A stretch of 64,000 nt of DNA from Globomyces pollinis-pini (GCA_025399215.1 MU621146.1:16729-80728), one strand, 5' to 3'. Positions 1 to 13,046 are shown, counted from the stretch's first letter. The notes: generated from the sequence alone by a model not told the origin. Translations and numbers: made by a program.

Positions 1-17
1 GTGATATTAAACTTTAG

Positions 18-726
18 AGTCCATTCCTGAAGATAATAGCAGATGGAGGAATTATACGTACTAAAACTGTTAATTATGCCGGAAACCATGTGGTTTGGAA
101 TGAACCTTTAAGATTGTAAAGATTTTGTATTAAAAATAAGGAACGTGCTACCAGGAATGCAAGCATTAAGATTAGAGTGTTGGGATGATCAAATCATCGA
201 CCGTCAGCTAAGCTCAGCTATTTTTACTCTTGATACTGGTATGATCACTACAAAATTTATCTTTTAGTGTTCAAAGTAGGTGCTCAAGATACATGGGTAA
301 CCTTACGAACAACAAGCGATAATAAATATGCTGGCGAGGTACGAATTGTGATGTACTTTAGAAGTAAAACTGCTACCAGTCCTAAATCTTTCATTGGAGC
401 CAGTGAACCAAACTTGTCCACCCCGGAATTTGGAGCACCACCTAAATTACTGGGTATGAATGAAGTGATTTCTCCTGCAGCTGTTTCCCCCACCAAAACA
501 CCCCTTTCAACCATCCAAGATGCGTCTTTGTCAAATACACCAGTAGAAGTGGTTGTAGAACCAATACAAGGTACACAGAATATTCTTTTAATATCGAGTG
601 TTAAAAAAACCATTGACATATGCTGACTTATATCCAAATGGATATCCTCGTAAGGGTGTCCCTCAAAAACCTCCTGCCGCCAGTCATTTCAAACATCCTC
701 GTGGCCGGGTATATAATCGAAACTGA
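18..726 (+). CDS. C2-domain protein, 5' end outside window
   Basis: The window opens inside an intron that ends at 17. Four exons follow: 18-115, 141-238, 268-570 and 599-726, separated by GT-AG introns of 25, 29 and 28 nt. The joined protein reads as the second half of a C2 domain: a strand with RTKTVNYAGNHVVWNE, then LRLECWDDQIID, then VTLRTTSDNKYAGEVRIVMYF. C2 domains are beta-sandwich modules that bind phospholipid, often with calcium. The tail is rich in Pro, Ser and Thr and ends with YPNGYPRKGVPQKPP, like the Pro/Tyr-rich tail of the next gene, so the two look like tandem paralogs. The start and the first calcium-binding loop are missing because of the window edge. The last intron (571-598) was chosen because it restores the YPNGYP reading frame; without it the protein would end early at 626. 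Confidence 0.75.
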
Positions 727-922
727 CCTTAGGTTGGTGTCCATTAAAATAGATAAACATTCTAATAAAGTTAATTCAATGACCTTGAAGACAATCAAAT
801 TGTTTTAGGATATTTGAGAATGGCGTACTTGTAGCCACCACTTGGGAACATACACATGGTATCTGGGTACAGAAATATATAAAACCATGAACAATCAGAA
901 TCAAGTTTTACCAAACATCAAA

Positions 923-1859
923 ATGGCATATTGCGGTGTAATGGAAGTTCGAGGTATGATCTGATGTCAATACTCACTCGATAGTTATTGAAGGAAAAGA
1001 TTTACGAAATGTAGATCATATGAGTAAAATGGTAAAATCCAATAAACTCAACAATCAAATTAGGATCCCTATATTGTATTCAAAATCGATAGTCAAGTTA
1101 AAAAAACAAAAGAAGCTAATAATGGTGGAAAAACACCTGTTTGGAATGAAACTTTGACGATGAATGTTATTCCTGGCCAATCAGTTCTATCAGTTGAAGT
1201 TTGGGATAAAAATACTTTGGCAGATAAAATGATTGGAAATGCAATGGTAAATTTGGAAAAAGGTACGATACTTAATAGATGTAATGGTAGTTTTTGATGA
1301 TGGGACTGAGGATATGTGGGTAGAAGTTCGTCATCCAACCAAAGGATCTTCTGCTGGAATGGTTCGTTTGATTTTCTTTTTCCAAAGTAAAGCTGTCGTA
1401 TCACCAACTCGATATCCAAGTACTTCAACTCCAATGAATGTTGGACATGCGCCAGTACAAGCACCACCACCTTTTCAACAACAAGCTCAGCCAGTTTATC
1501 AACAAGCTCAACCAGTTTATCAACAAGCTCCACAACCACAATACGTGTATCAACAACCTCCTCCACAACCAGTGTATGCTGCTCCTATTCAGGCAATGTA
1601 TGCACAACCTGTCCAAGCTCCTCCTGTACAACCTATGTACGCACCAGTTGGCTATGCCCCAGGATACCCTCCTCAACAAGTCGCCTATGGTTCTAGTCCA
1701 CAACCATATACCCAAGGATATCCAGGATTTGCTGCTAATCAACCACCTCCAATGAACGGCTATCCAGGCAATTATGCTCCTCCTGCTGGATACAACCCAA
1801 ATGTTAGACCAGGACAACCAGCTCAATACCCTCAACCTGGATACCCCCCTCACTATTAG
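923..1859 (+). CDS. C2-domain protein with Pro/Gln/Tyr-rich tail
   Basis: Four exons (to 953, 985-1031, 1064-1262, 1291-1859) are split by introns of 31, 32 and 28 nt and give about 281 aa. The first 120 residues form a complete C2 domain: GVMEVRVIEGKDLRN, then DPYIVFKIDSQVKKTK, GKTPVWNETLTM, VEVWDKN and MIGNAMVNLEKG, ending with VRLIFFF. The rest is low complexity with repeated QQAQPVYQQ, YAPGYPPQQ and PGYPPHY elements, as in tails that bind penta-EF-hand or WW/SH3 partners. The protein probably attaches to membranes through C2 and recruits partners through the tail. I chose the ATG at 923 because the C2 fold begins just after it and a TATA-like stretch lies at 873-884. An in-frame ATG at 887 would add 12 residues. 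The upstream neighbour is a paralog in the same orientation. Confidence 0.8.
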
Positions 1860-2007
1860 AAAAATAAAAACATGCTGTCCAATTTGGATATCACAACCAA
1901 AAAACTTTTTAACTGTTTCCTATAGTTACTTCAGAATTCAAAGTATAGTAGTATTCATAAAGGAAAATTTCTTATTATTTATTATACGAAAGATGCAATT
2001 ATACAGT

Positions 2008-3243
2008 TCACTTTCTAACTTCAACAAAATTTGCAGGAAACTAAATGTTAATCGGTTAAGATAAATTACATCACCGGATCGTCCATTACAACTGCCAGTC
2101 CACCAATCATCGTCACTCTCCGTTCGTTTTGTAATGGTAATGATATCTCCTTGCTTGAAGCCCAAATCAGAATCTCTTTCAGGATCAAAATCGTAGAGAG
2201 CTACAGCAGTATTACGGTGTCGATTGGGTGGTAATGGAGGTGGGGTTCTAAACGCAGATTCTTTTGGTGAAGTTGCTGTTTGTGGTCGAGATGAAGATTG
2301 GAAACTGAGGCGTGATTTTTCGTAGGTAGGTGGTGGAGAGTATGTAGATGCTCTATGCATTGGTACTCCAGTGGAGGATGACGGAGGGCGATCTAAGGAT
2401 GCAACACTTTCTCTCTCTAATACTTTTTGCATATGTCTATCTAATGCCCGATACAAAGGATTTGCGCTGGCAGGAGGTTCAACCTCTACAAATCATTAGA
2501 TTTTTTTTAAATATATACCTCCTGAGAGAATTTCTTGGGCGGTAATTTTACGAAGATAAAACTGTGCATTTGTATCTTTTCTTTCGATAATAACCGATCC
2601 TTCCAGTGACACACCCACAAAAGCACCTTTGGATTTGCTATAGGAGTCTAAAGATGAGTTGTGGTAAAATTACAGATAGGAGCCATTTGGCCAACTGAAC
2701 CTCCAGCTTCGGCAGATCTTCCATATGGACCGGCAGCAACGGACAAGCTTCCACCAAGGGTGACATTTCCTAAAGAATTAGTATATGATATTAATAAAAA
2801 TGCCAAGATATGACTGTACACTATGTCACAGACAAAGAAATCAATGAATGAATTTACCTCCTAGAGAGAAAGCTTTGACTGCACTTTCAGTGTTCAAAAT
2901 AATAATATGGTCAGTTAATTCAGCACCAATTTGGAATCCAAATCCAATTCCAGCTGTTCCAATAGCCGAAGGAGCACTCCACTCACCAGACGGTAGTCTA
3001 GCAATGACCAGTCCCGACCCAGCTCTTCCAGACCAACCAAAGCCAGCCTTAGCAACAGTCATGACAGCAATTCCTTTTGCCTTTGCAATAATATTTGGAG
3101 GAATCATACTAACAATGAGTTTTCTATGTAACTCACTGGTCAATTTGGTTTGTCTCTGGTTTTACAAACTTTTCAATGATATGAGCGCATTTCTTGCATT
3201 CGGAGCCAATATCCTGAGGGATGGGGTTGTGAATTTTTACCAT
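2008..3243 (-). CDS. SYLF (Ysc84) domain plus SH3 protein, SH3YL1/Lsb3-like
   Basis: The gene reads leftward from an ATG at 3243. The N-terminal SYLF domain is clear: DIGSECKKCAHIIEKFV, then MIPPNIIAKAKGIAVMTV, AGFGWSGRAGSGLVIARL, APSAIGTAGIGFGFQIGAEL, then IYSYSKSKGAFVGVSLEGS. A Ser/Pro-rich linker leads to one C-terminal SH3 domain (AVALYDFDPERDSDLGFKQG, DDWWTGSCNGRSGD, FPANFVEV). SYLF domains bind phosphoinositides and actin; Ysc84/Lsb3 and SH3YL1 act at endocytic actin patches and membrane ruffles. Introns of 26-34 nt are inferred. One at 2041-2069 is needed to finish the SH3 fold, and one near 3117-3144 joins the DH|M junction before IPPN. Domain order and length are normal for the family. 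It is convergent with the C2 gene to its left. Confidence 0.9.
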
Positions 3244-4387
3244 TAAAGTCAATCAATGAAAAGATAAATAATTGGGAGGGTTAAATACCATGTTTCAGTA
3301 TCACCATGATCAACACAGCATGAAGTGTGTGGTTGGATGAAGTGAGAGGTGGAATTAAATGGATCTCACCATCGAGTAGTAATCAAGTCTTCTACAGCTG
3401 GTCATTGGATTCATTACTTTCCAATTCTTAAATTTGTTTTTTGACCCAAGAGAGTTTCATCAATTGGTAATATTTACACCGCTGGCTTTCCCAACTTAGC
3501 AGTTTTGGTCTTTGATCATCACCATAAACATACTCTTAAAAAATTATGTCTTTTTATTCAGATTCAATCAATCAAGTTCATTTTGTATTACTTGTGCTCA
3601 ATGGAAAAATCATACTGAAAGAGAAACTGTCACCCATTGACTTTCTTTCATTTAATATCGCTTTTTCAAAAGACTTGAACTTGAATGATTCACCTGTTCA
3701 TTTAAAGTAACATATTTAATCATTTAGATTGAACTCAATCTAAAGTAGGAGATATCTTGTGGGATTCTATAGTAGGATTGATAAATAACCTTTCAGAATG
3801 TCTTACTGAATGTGTAACCTCTTCCTTGATGCGGATCTTTCTCTGTAGCATACTACAACTACCTCGACTACTTCGAGCACCTGCATTAAGCATATTAGTT
3901 CCCAGCCTTCAACTTCATTGCTTGTATCTTAGGCTTAGATTTAGTCACTTGCACTAGACGATAGATGAATTCAGCACTTGACTTACTTTCACAATTACAA
4001 AAGTCAAATACCAGTATGGTATTTCTTTACAACTACTCTTGAACACTTCAAATAGACCAAATGAGTAATTTACTTCCATCCCACACTTAAACACGTATGA
4101 GATTGCATTTGCATTTGTATGATACATGTGTTTGATAATTCAGTGGACCCAAAAAGGAGGCTCGAGTCTTGAACAAAACACGGTTCTTCTGAAGATTAGT
4201 GAATACCCAATGACTCATCAAGTATCAATTCTTACCGTGTTCTTCTTGATGATGCCAAGATTAGTTTCTCTCATGCTTTCGTCATTATCTCAAGGTTACG
4301 TATAGGCTCTCTCTTGTCTGGGACTTGAAGCCCTCGAACGCCTTCTTGTATAAATGAAGGAAAGGGAAGCAAAAGAGTCGAGAGAAA
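3244..4387. other. 1.1 kb divergent intergenic region
   Basis: This interval separates the leftward SYLF-SH3 gene from the rightward M36 protease. Only short ORFs occur, including a 66-codon one at 3757-3957, and none shows a domain or a plausible splice extension. It is the longest gene-free stretch in the left half and presumably carries promoters for both genes. I see no tRNA, repeat or mobile element in it. Confidence 0.6.
4349..4354 (+). promoter_or_regulatory. TATA box of the M36 protease gene
   Basis: TATAAA lies 33 nt before the protease ATG at 4388. That spacing fits a TATA-driven promoter with a very short 5' leader. The assignment comes from motif and distance only. Confidence 0.45.
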
Positions 4388-6529
4388 ATGATAAAACAGC
4401 AGTTCAGCATAATATTCATCCTATTCTGTTGTCTATCAGTCCATACACAGAACACACATGTGTTACCTTCTATTTATATACCACCTGTGCGCTTCAATGA
4501 CACAGTATCTCCAAATATTGTATTCCAAAGTCAAATTAAAAACCCCATGTCTATACAGCAATTAGATGCAAAATGCTTGTCTTGGTCTCGCAAAAACTTT
4601 GCTATTGGGCCACAAGATTCCTTGATATTAAAGGATAGGTATTTCACAATAAATTAATATTCAGTCATATTGATTCACTGACCAATATCTATTATTGCGC
4701 GGTGATGAAGCAAACTCTGGGGTTAGACATTATCAATTCTGTTGCTCAACTATCAATGGATCGAGCTGGAAATGTTTTTAGTAATGGAAATTGCTGGTAC
4801 AATATCTTTTATACCCTAAATATTAGGATTAAGAATGAATCACAGCTTGTTAAACGTGCAGTTGGAATATCTTGTGTAGATGCAATAAAAGCCGCTGCCA
4901 GCCTCATTCAAGTTCCTGCAAATTCTAGTAATTGGAAAGTCAAAGAAAATGGCAAATTTGTTAACGTGGAGGGAGTTAAATTCGCATATAATAATGTTAC
5001 TTGTGAAGAAGCATTTTACAAAACAAAATCCAATGGTTTAAGAAACATTTGGAGTGTTGTTTTGGATACGGATGCTGAATATTTAGATCTATTTGTCGAT
5101 AAAGCTACTGGAAAAGTACTGGCTTCCGCCGATTGGATGTCTCATATATCTTTTGATTCAGATGGAAACTTACACAAACGACAAGCGCGTTCAGTAAAAT
5201 ATCGTATCACTCCATTTACTGGCAAAGATCCGAAATCTTCAGACAGACAATTACTAGTTAATCCCATCGATACATTTTCGTCTCCAAATGGTTGGCATGG
5301 ACAATCCGCTGTGACGATTGGAAATAATGTTATAGCGACTGAAAATAGCGCGAACGTGAAAGGAACCAGAGCCATCTTAAATAATGGCCAAAACGCTCGC
5401 GGAACTGATGATTTTACCTTTGATTTTGCTATTGATGATAAAAACCAAGTGCCATTGGACTATACCTTTGCCTCTATTACTAATGTCTTTGTTTTGACAA
5501 ATCGATTTCATGATTTGTTCTATCGGTATGGATTCACCGAGAGTGCTGGAAATTTTCAACAAAACAATTTTGGGAAAGGTGGTAGAGATCGAGACCCAGT
5601 ATTGGCTGTTGTACATGATGGTTCAGGACGTAATAATGCCAACTTTGCAACACCACCTGATGGACAGGTAAAAGAAGAATAAATTTAACTGGTTAGTCTG
5701 GAGTTATGAAAATGTTTGTTTTTGATAGGACGAAACCAATGCGTGATGGGGCACTAGAAAATGGAATTGTGGTAATCTATCAATACATTTTAATCTGTTT
5801 TAGAATCACGAACTCGCACATGGACTTAGTGCCAGATTAACCGGTGGAAAAGCTCAAGGGAATTGCCTGAACTCCCCTGAATCAGGTGCTTTGGGTGAAG
5901 GGTGGTCAGATGCAATTGCAATGGCAATAGAAATGTCTTCCAATAGCAAGCGTACTGATAATGTAGCATTTGGCAAGTACGTTACTGGAAACGAAATTAA
6001 AGGAATTCGCACACTTCCTTACTCTACCAACATCAAAACCAACCCATTAAAGTTCTCTCGTGGGCAGCAAACTGAGCAAGTTCACACGCTTGGTGAAGTT
6101 TGGGCATCAATGCTCTTCGATATGTACTGGAACTTGGTTGATAAACACGGTTTCGATCCTCAATTTGCAACCAATCCAAAAGGAAATGGAGGAAATAACA
6201 AATTCCTTCAACTTTTAGTTACTGGTATGAAAACACAACCTTGTTTTCCAACTTTTGTAACTGCTCGAAACGCAATTTTATCTGCCGATCGATTATTATT
6301 CAAAAGTGAGAATCTTTGTGAAATATGGACTGCATTTGCAAGACGTGGGTTAGGTATGCGAGCAGTAGATGATGGTTCATTTATTGATGATTTTACTTTT
6401 CCAGAAGGTTGTGAAATACCAGAACCGTCAAACAGTGGGCCAGGTGCAATGAATAGTTCGGCTTATCAAAGTTACGCTCTCAGTATTGTTTGGTTCTTGT
6501 TTGGCGCTCACGCTTTGTTCTATTTATAA
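4388..6529 (+). CDS. Secreted M36 metalloprotease (fungalysin), probable GPI anchor
   Basis: Four exons (4388-4638, 4665-5667, 5697-5771, 5804-6529) with introns of 26, 29 and 32 nt encode 684 aa, a normal fungalysin length. A signal peptide opens the protein (ISIIF-like hydrophobic run, cleaved near VHTQ). An FTP/propeptide region follows (LTNIYYCAV...LGLDIINSV), then the peptidase domain. The zinc site is intact: NHELAHGLSARLTGG gives H445, E446 and H449, and GEGWSD gives the third ligand E475. The HEXXH motif spans the exon 3/4 boundary and is visible only after splicing. Fungalysins cut extracellular matrix proteins such as collagen and elastin and are expanded in some zoosporic pathogens; that role is inferred here. 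The last 25 residues are hydrophobic after a Ser/Asn/Gly-rich stretch, as in a GPI-anchor signal, which would keep the enzyme on the cell surface. Confidence 0.93.
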
Positions 6530-6575
6530 CTGATATGAAACTAATAAATGAACACTATTGTATAAATGCATCTAT

Positions 6576-9500
6576 TTATGAAGTCCAACTATGTGTCATA
6601 CTGCGGTCGGGCAGAAATGAGGATACCATTGAACCAGTTGCCGAACCACTTTGAACACTTCTTCGTTGATAGGCAGATTGACCTCGTTTCTTTAAGCTTG
6701 ACATAACATCCCTTTTATCTAACACCTGCTTCATTCCTCGAAATGGACCTGCAGTCATAACTCTTGTTCTAGACAATGCCAGTTTGGCACTTGTTTGTGG
6801 TCGAGCTGGTGAACGTGTCTTTAAAACTGTAGGTGACGTTTTTGGCCTTCGATGACTCGATCCAGAGTTTAAAAGCCTTTTAGCCCCATTAGAATTGGTT
6901 GTCCATTGTTCAATCACTGATCCATCTTCCACATTCCTCTCCATCAACAAATCTTTGGTAAATTTTCTTGTTTCATTCCAATAATAACCAATATGATGGT
7001 TACCCGCTGCATCGGATGCTAAAATCTTTGCACGTTCCTTTGCATCAAAATCGTGAGCATCAGGTGGATAAAATTGACCCGCTAAATGTTCATAATAACT
7101 ATTCACTCTTGTTAGATTGTATTTAGCGCCATTTGTAAGTGTAAGCCATGCCTCTACTTGTGTTTTGGCTGCATCTAACCGAAGTTGTTTCTCATATTGT
7201 CTTAAATTATAAATATCCTATGATAAGATCAATACAAGCAAGAATATACATGTAATAAGTGAGAACTTGATTTTTCGGTTTTGCCTCTGAGAATACCCAA
7301 TTCAATCATGGCTCTTGTTAATGCTTCTTTATCTGCAATACCAAACTGTGCCAATCCATTTATAGCACATTCCCTAAACATCAATAAATTAGTTTTACGC
7401 AATTGTTTTATCATGATCATTCAATGCACAAATCAATAAAGATAATACATTATCATGTTTAACACCCAATTCACCCAATGATATAACAACTTCTTTTCGA
7501 ATCTAGAGTTAAAATATAACATTCAATACCACAGCATCATCACTTTGGTATTTATCCACAAATGGTGCTACAAATGTATCAAATACTTCATCAGCAGAAA
7601 GATCAAATTGAAACATTTTATGTAATGCGACTATAGCTTTGGAAGCTTGAAGAACTTCTGCTTGGTTACCATTTCGAATCACATTTGCTGCTATTTTTGA
7701 CATCTTGTTGACAGTTAGTGGCTACCGATTAACCCAAGATAAAATATTACTTTCTGTTTTTCAATTGATTCTTGTAAACGTGGTAATGCTAAAAATTTGA
7801 CGATTGGATCAGCTAAGTTTGTCACCACAACCTTTCCACTTGGTAATTCTCGACGGATATCATTCGACTTGTGGTTGAGGTCAATGACTTGCTCTTTAGT
7901 TGCTACTGGTTTTTCAATAACGGTTGGTATTTTAATTGGTGCTATTGTTGTGGATGGTAATCTCTTGTCCGTTGTGTTTGTCATGGTACCAAGGGCTTTC
8001 TTTTTGATTTTATTTAGTGCTTCCAATGTTCTTTCATCAATCGTTTTGGGTTTAGTCAAATCTTCAATTGCGACAGTAGGAACGTTTCTTTTGCTTAATA
8101 ATTTATCTATCGTTGAGACTCTGGATGCTTCAGTGGTGGTGAGTAATGGCTTTTGTTCATCAATTCCATGAAGTTTTAAAAGCTTTTTGGTTGCTTCATC
8201 TCCCATTTTAGTAGCTGGATATGGTACGGTTGCCTTCACTGGTTCAACATTCACTTCTGGTCTTGGAGGTTGAACAACCGATTTGAACTTTCTTGGCTCT
8301 TTATGTTTTTCGTCAATGACAACAGTCTTTTTATGATGCTTTTTCTTTCTATGATGCTTTTTTGGTTTTTGATTCTCAGCTTCTAAGTTTTCTATTGAGG
8401 ATGATTGTTCATTATCTTTAGAATCCGCTATGGATGGGACTGCAGGTAAATCCAGCTGAAAGTGTAATGGTTTTTGAGGCATGAAAGAAGGCCGTCTCTT
8501 TTGAGTATTTGGCACTAAAAGGCCTGAAGATGGTTCAGGTGGTTCTATTATAGCTACTACAGGAACCACCAGCTTAGTCGGCTCTGTATCACCCTTGAAT
8601 TTTTTCATTTCCTCTAATGACATAGTTGGAAGATCATCATCTTTTGCTTTCTTAGCCCTAAAACGCCTGTTGTTATTATTCAAGTCTTCCAAACTAGTTG
8701 AGGGTGTTTCCCTATCACCGTATATTTCTTGAAGTCTCTGAGTCTTATTCAGTCGGAATATTTTTTCGGTTTTCTTTAACTTGCTCCCACCATGATATTC
8801 AGGAAGAATTTGAGGTAGCGCAACACTATTTGGCATTTGGACACCAACCAAGTAGGCCCCTTTGAGGGATGGTTTTGGTTCTTCTGGTGTAGCAGTAGGT
8901 CTACGGAGTGATAAAACTGATGGCCTTATGCTTTGCCGTTTTGATAATTGATCTTGTTTAAACTCTGTTGCTAACTCTGGAAGCTCGTCTTCATCATCGT
9001 CCTCGCTTTCAACTGGTTTTTTTGATACATCTGCAAATGCATTGACTATCTTTTTCAAAAACTTCTTTTTCTTCTCTTCTTCTGGTACAGCAGGTTTTTC
9101 CGTTTCAGTAGCCACTTCTGGTATGATTTGCTTTTCTTTACTTTCATAATCTACAAATGCTAATGGTGCTATAGATGGAAAAATCGGTTCAACATGTTGG
9201 ATAGATGTGTCCGGTTCAATCATCCAGCATTCTTTTACTAATTGATTCTGATTAGTAGAAAATCGGAATTTTTCACGTTCTTCTACTTCCTTTTTAACAC
9301 GCTAGCTTTGTGAATAGGACATAATTGTTTTACCTCCTCTTCCTTCTCTTTTTTTACTTTAGATAATTGAATAATTTTCACCAAGGATTCCGAATCATTT
9401 TTTTCTCTATTATAATTTTAGAGTTAAATCAATTACTTTTTCTGCTCCTGCTTATTTTTTGAATCATCGTCCACAGATTTTTCTTCAAAATCAAAAAATT

Positions 9501-12221
9501 CAACAGTTTGATCAAACACTTTAGCCACTTCAATAGAATCATCTGGAAAATCCATCGTCGCCATCTGCTTTAAGATTCCAGGTGGCAAATCTACCATGAG
9601 AATATTCTAAATTACAATCTTGGATTTTAACTAGTGATATTTGATTTGATAAACCGACCAATAGATCCCCACGATCATTAGCAAAAGATATTGACGACAG
9701 ATTTTGGTTAAACTGAATCTCCCTAACAAAACCAATTAATAAATTAAATAAAAACCTGATCAAATTGTTTTTTGAATCCCAAACTTTTACACTTTTGTCT
9801 GCATATGTCGCTGCCCATAACTGTCCATTATTATTGGCTACAATATTTATCATGGTACCAGTATCATGTTTCTCTTGAACTTGTGGGATTTTTTTCTCTA
9901 TCTATCAGCAATTTACATATGATACCATTTGTTAGATAATTGGCAATCATTAATGCACCATTATAATTGATTGCAAGTTCATTAGATATGGAAGATACTG
10001 CCATTGTCAAAGGTTTTTGACCATGCGCTTCCAGTGAAAGAGAATTGAGACAAATTAAATCTAGAATCAACTGGGAAACTCCAGATTTATAAGAAATTCT
10101 TATTGATAAACTCCACACCTTAAACATAGAATCTATAATTATGTTTACATTGGCGAATACCTGATCCACAGGATATCAAAACTCCTTGATGATGATCAAA
10201 ATATATATTCTCAACTTTAGTTGTATGTGCCTAAATATTTTAAATTATAGTATTTGATACTTGGACTAAACATATTTGATCATTAAAATTTGAAGACAAG
10301 TAATGAATTTGACCACTCTCTGTCCCTTCAAAAAGGATATATTTGATGACAAATTCATTTTTGAATAGAATTCGAGCATCGACATCGGGTTGAAATCCTC
10401 GACGATAATTGTACAAGTCTGCTCCACTGATAGTGGTGATCGTTTCTTTATGAATCCCAGTTTCTATATAATAAAATTCCATATTGACTTACTTGAATTC
10501 TCTATAACCTTGACAATTTTAAATGGATTAATTGTTGTATCATAGATAATCAAAGAATGTACACTAGTAAAGCAATAAATGATTTCTAAATTAAGGTATT
10601 AAAGATGTATACCATTTTCCATATCATAGCAAAGTTGTAGAATTGTGAAATCTTTGTGTGTTGGAAACCCTGTTGCTATGATTTCTCCAGTTACTGGGGA
10701 TAATAATCGGATACTACCATCTGAAATTCCCGACAAAATCTTTGATGGTTTTGATATATGTTCAACTCTTTGAATAATTAAAGGTCGTGATCTTAGCATG
10801 GTGAATGTATGTTGATATCGATTAACATTCCATAATTGAATGGTATTCTCAGTATAATGATAAAAGTGATCTTTCTTCACCATCATAATTCCTAAACATG
10901 CTACAATTGTATCAATTCTATAGTTCAGTAACTTTTAAAGTGTTCATTACCGATAAAGAAGATGCCCAGTTTCAAAATTCCACATTCGGATGGTCCCATC
11001 TAAACTAGACGAAACCAACAATGGTAGTGTTCCTTTTTGAGCCTCACATATACTTTCCATTAACAATAATCCTGTGATTGAATTGAAATGATCATGGAAA
11101 TCAAACAAACGAGACTTTCTTGCGTTCCAAATTTTTACTGAAAGTTAATACTAATTTTTTATACTGGTTCCATCTTTAGCTCCGGTGATAAGGTATTCCG
11201 AAGCATCATAAAAAGCGATACATGTAATAGATAATTCATGGATATCATAATAATTATCAACTCTTTCACCAGTTTGTCCAGCAAAGACCTATTATAAGAT
11301 AACCAAAACTCTATACAAATAGATTAACACCACATCCAGCGTAAATTTTACGCCGATGAGGATCATAGTATACACAAGTAATCCATTCTTCCTCTAATCC
11401 TTCTTTGATTTCCAATACTTCCTTCAGCACATGAATTTCCAAATGAAAATGGGTTGATTTTATGATTTTCAACACCTAATTGAAGTTAATGTACACTAAT
11501 GTGTTTTACTCTAATGCTACCCACTTCGCCAACAATCACACATCCTGTGGATGCAACATATTCCATGCTACATTATCAATACCACAAAAACGGTACCATA
11601 ATACTGGCTTAGGGTTTGAAAAAGTAGATAAAGTCTCGAAATGTAAATCTAGTATCTTAATCTCCAATTGTTGATTAGCGACTACGTGAATATGTTTAGC
11701 TTCAATATAAATCCATTTGACAAATTTGTAAACACCATCGATACATTTCACTTTAGTAGCCTTTGATTTGCTTCCAGGTTCGATTATACGAATTTTTTGG
11801 ATCTTGGTTCCACTTTTCCATAAATGAATCATCTCTTTATCAACCGATACAAACTACAATGAGATGCAATTCAATATAAAACCATTGATGAATTGGGTAT
11901 ATATACTACAGCTTTGATGTTTTGTCTATGTTGCATGCTTCGTAGAGGTTGAAATCCGTGTGATAATGTAATTGGAACTTGAGAATTACTTGATGAAATA
12001 GAGGTCACTTTGTTCTCATAAGATTCTTCGTGAATGTCATCGGAATTGTTTTGTTTCACTCCCAAACTTCGCAGTAATGAATGCTTAATCACAGACCATT
12101 TTTGAATCAGATTATCGTCTGATTCAGGAATGGAACTAACTCTGGAACGAGAGCTGCTGGTGGTAGCTGCAGACTGAATTCGACTAGGAGGGTTTGAACT
12201 CTCCGGTGAATTGCTTATCAT
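6576..12221 (-). CDS. Very long WD40 plus helical-repeat protein, probable axonemal (WDR97-like)
   Basis: Read leftward from 12221, many exons with introns of about 24-36 nt form one frame of roughly 1,600 residues. The N-terminal half holds WD40 repeats (for example IHLWKSG, IQLWNVNRY, GSIRLLSPVTG, KSVKVWDSK). A charged central region follows (EEEKKKKFLKKIVNAF, then a Lys/His-rich KHHRKKKHHKK). After that come HEAT/ARM-like helices (SKIAANVIRNGNQAEVLQAS, FRECAINGLAQFGIADKE) and a C-terminal piece with WNETRKFTKDLL and TAGPFRG. A simple ORF view would split it into a WD gene and a HEAT gene near 9.55 kb, but splicing 9591-9615 gives IQDYLPPGILKQMATMDF in one frame. Size and WD-then-helical order resemble animal WDR97 (KIAA1875), a cilium-associated protein; this match is from memory and tentative. 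HEATR4 was the other candidate for the C-terminal half. Confidence 0.65.
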
Positions 12222-12414
12222 TCGAGTAACCTAATTGGGTGATGTGAAATGTTAGACTTTTACGTGACGAAAACTGAAGATTCTAATTAAAGTTAGTTTG
12301 CTTATAGTAACATCATTAGTATTAACTATGCCCATACTTAAACATTCAGACAAACAAAAGACTAGGAACGAATAGTACGTTCTGGCAATACGGTAATGTA
12401 ATTGAATGTATAAA

Positions 12415-12764
12415 TCATTTATTGGTTGGTAAATTTCCAGTTTTATCCAGGACGGTATATACAGCAACTCCAACGACTACTAGGACAACCAAACCAATAA
12501 TCAACTTCAATTTCATATCTTGCCACCAAAAGTGCTTTCTAAAAATCGTATAAACAGTGCAAGGCATACCTGACTTCACCTGCAGTTCGACTGAACTTTT
12601 TAGCTTCAGCGTTCAAGTTTTCAGAATTGGCCTGTAAATCATCCAATCGATCACCTCGCGCCATGGCCAAGTTTATATTATCTAATGGTTACAATACTGG
12701 ATGTTTTACGTTGCATTAGTTCAGTGACTTCTTCCACTTCTTTCTTTACTTGATCGGTTGACAT
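12415..12764 (-). CDS. Synaptobrevin/VAMP R-SNARE, copy A
   Basis: Three exons with introns of 28 and 31 nt give about 96 aa. The SNARE helix reads MSTDQVKKEVEEVTELMQ, then NINLAMARGDRLDDLQ with the central zero-layer arginine in GDRLDDL. It continues to KHFWWQDMKLKL and a C-terminal membrane anchor (IIGLVVLVVVGVAVYTV), with a short luminal tail KTGNLPTNK. R-SNAREs on vesicles pair with Q-SNAREs on the target membrane to drive fusion, so this is a tail-anchored secretory or endosomal v-SNARE. Its neighbour 280 nt to the right is a paralog in the same orientation, so the pair is a tandem duplication. The two copies differ in intron content: this one has two introns and the other none. Confidence 0.92.
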
Positions 12765-13046
12765 TGAGATTTGGAAGTGATTTCTTGGTGTGAGAACAAA
12801 GACATTGAAAGTCCGACAACCAGCCATGTCATCGTTCACTTTCCAGTTATAGTCTCATCCTTTCCTTTTCATCACAGTCAAAGGGAGAGAGTTAATACAA
12901 AGAGGCTGTATAAAGCAACTGGTATTATAAACTACTTAAAATTCCCAAGGCTAAACAAACTATTATATATCCAACAAAGACAATAGAGTTATATACCGAA
13001 CAAAGACAATAGAGAACCAAATAATTAGAATGCAACAGAAACAGTT

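Noticed and set aside
284..637. Minus-strand ORF of 117 codons opposite the first C2 gene
   Set aside because: It is a shadow of the C2-domain exon, which has clear family sequence on the plus strand.
1425..1853. Trp/Ile-rich minus-strand ORF
   Set aside because: It mirrors the Pro/Gln/Tyr repeat tail on the plus strand; the composition is explained by that repeat.
3757..3957. 66-codon ORF in the long intergenic region
   Set aside because: No domain, no splice partner and no conserved start; expected by chance in 1.1 kb.
7797..8171. Plus-strand ORF of 124 codons
   Set aside because: It lies opposite the long charged exon of the WD/helical-repeat gene and shows only composition-driven hydrophobic runs.
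6576..9555. HEAT-repeat half as a separate HEATR4-like gene starting at ATG 9555
   Set aside because: Splicing 9591-9615 joins it in frame to the WD40 half, and no intergenic space is left for a promoter.
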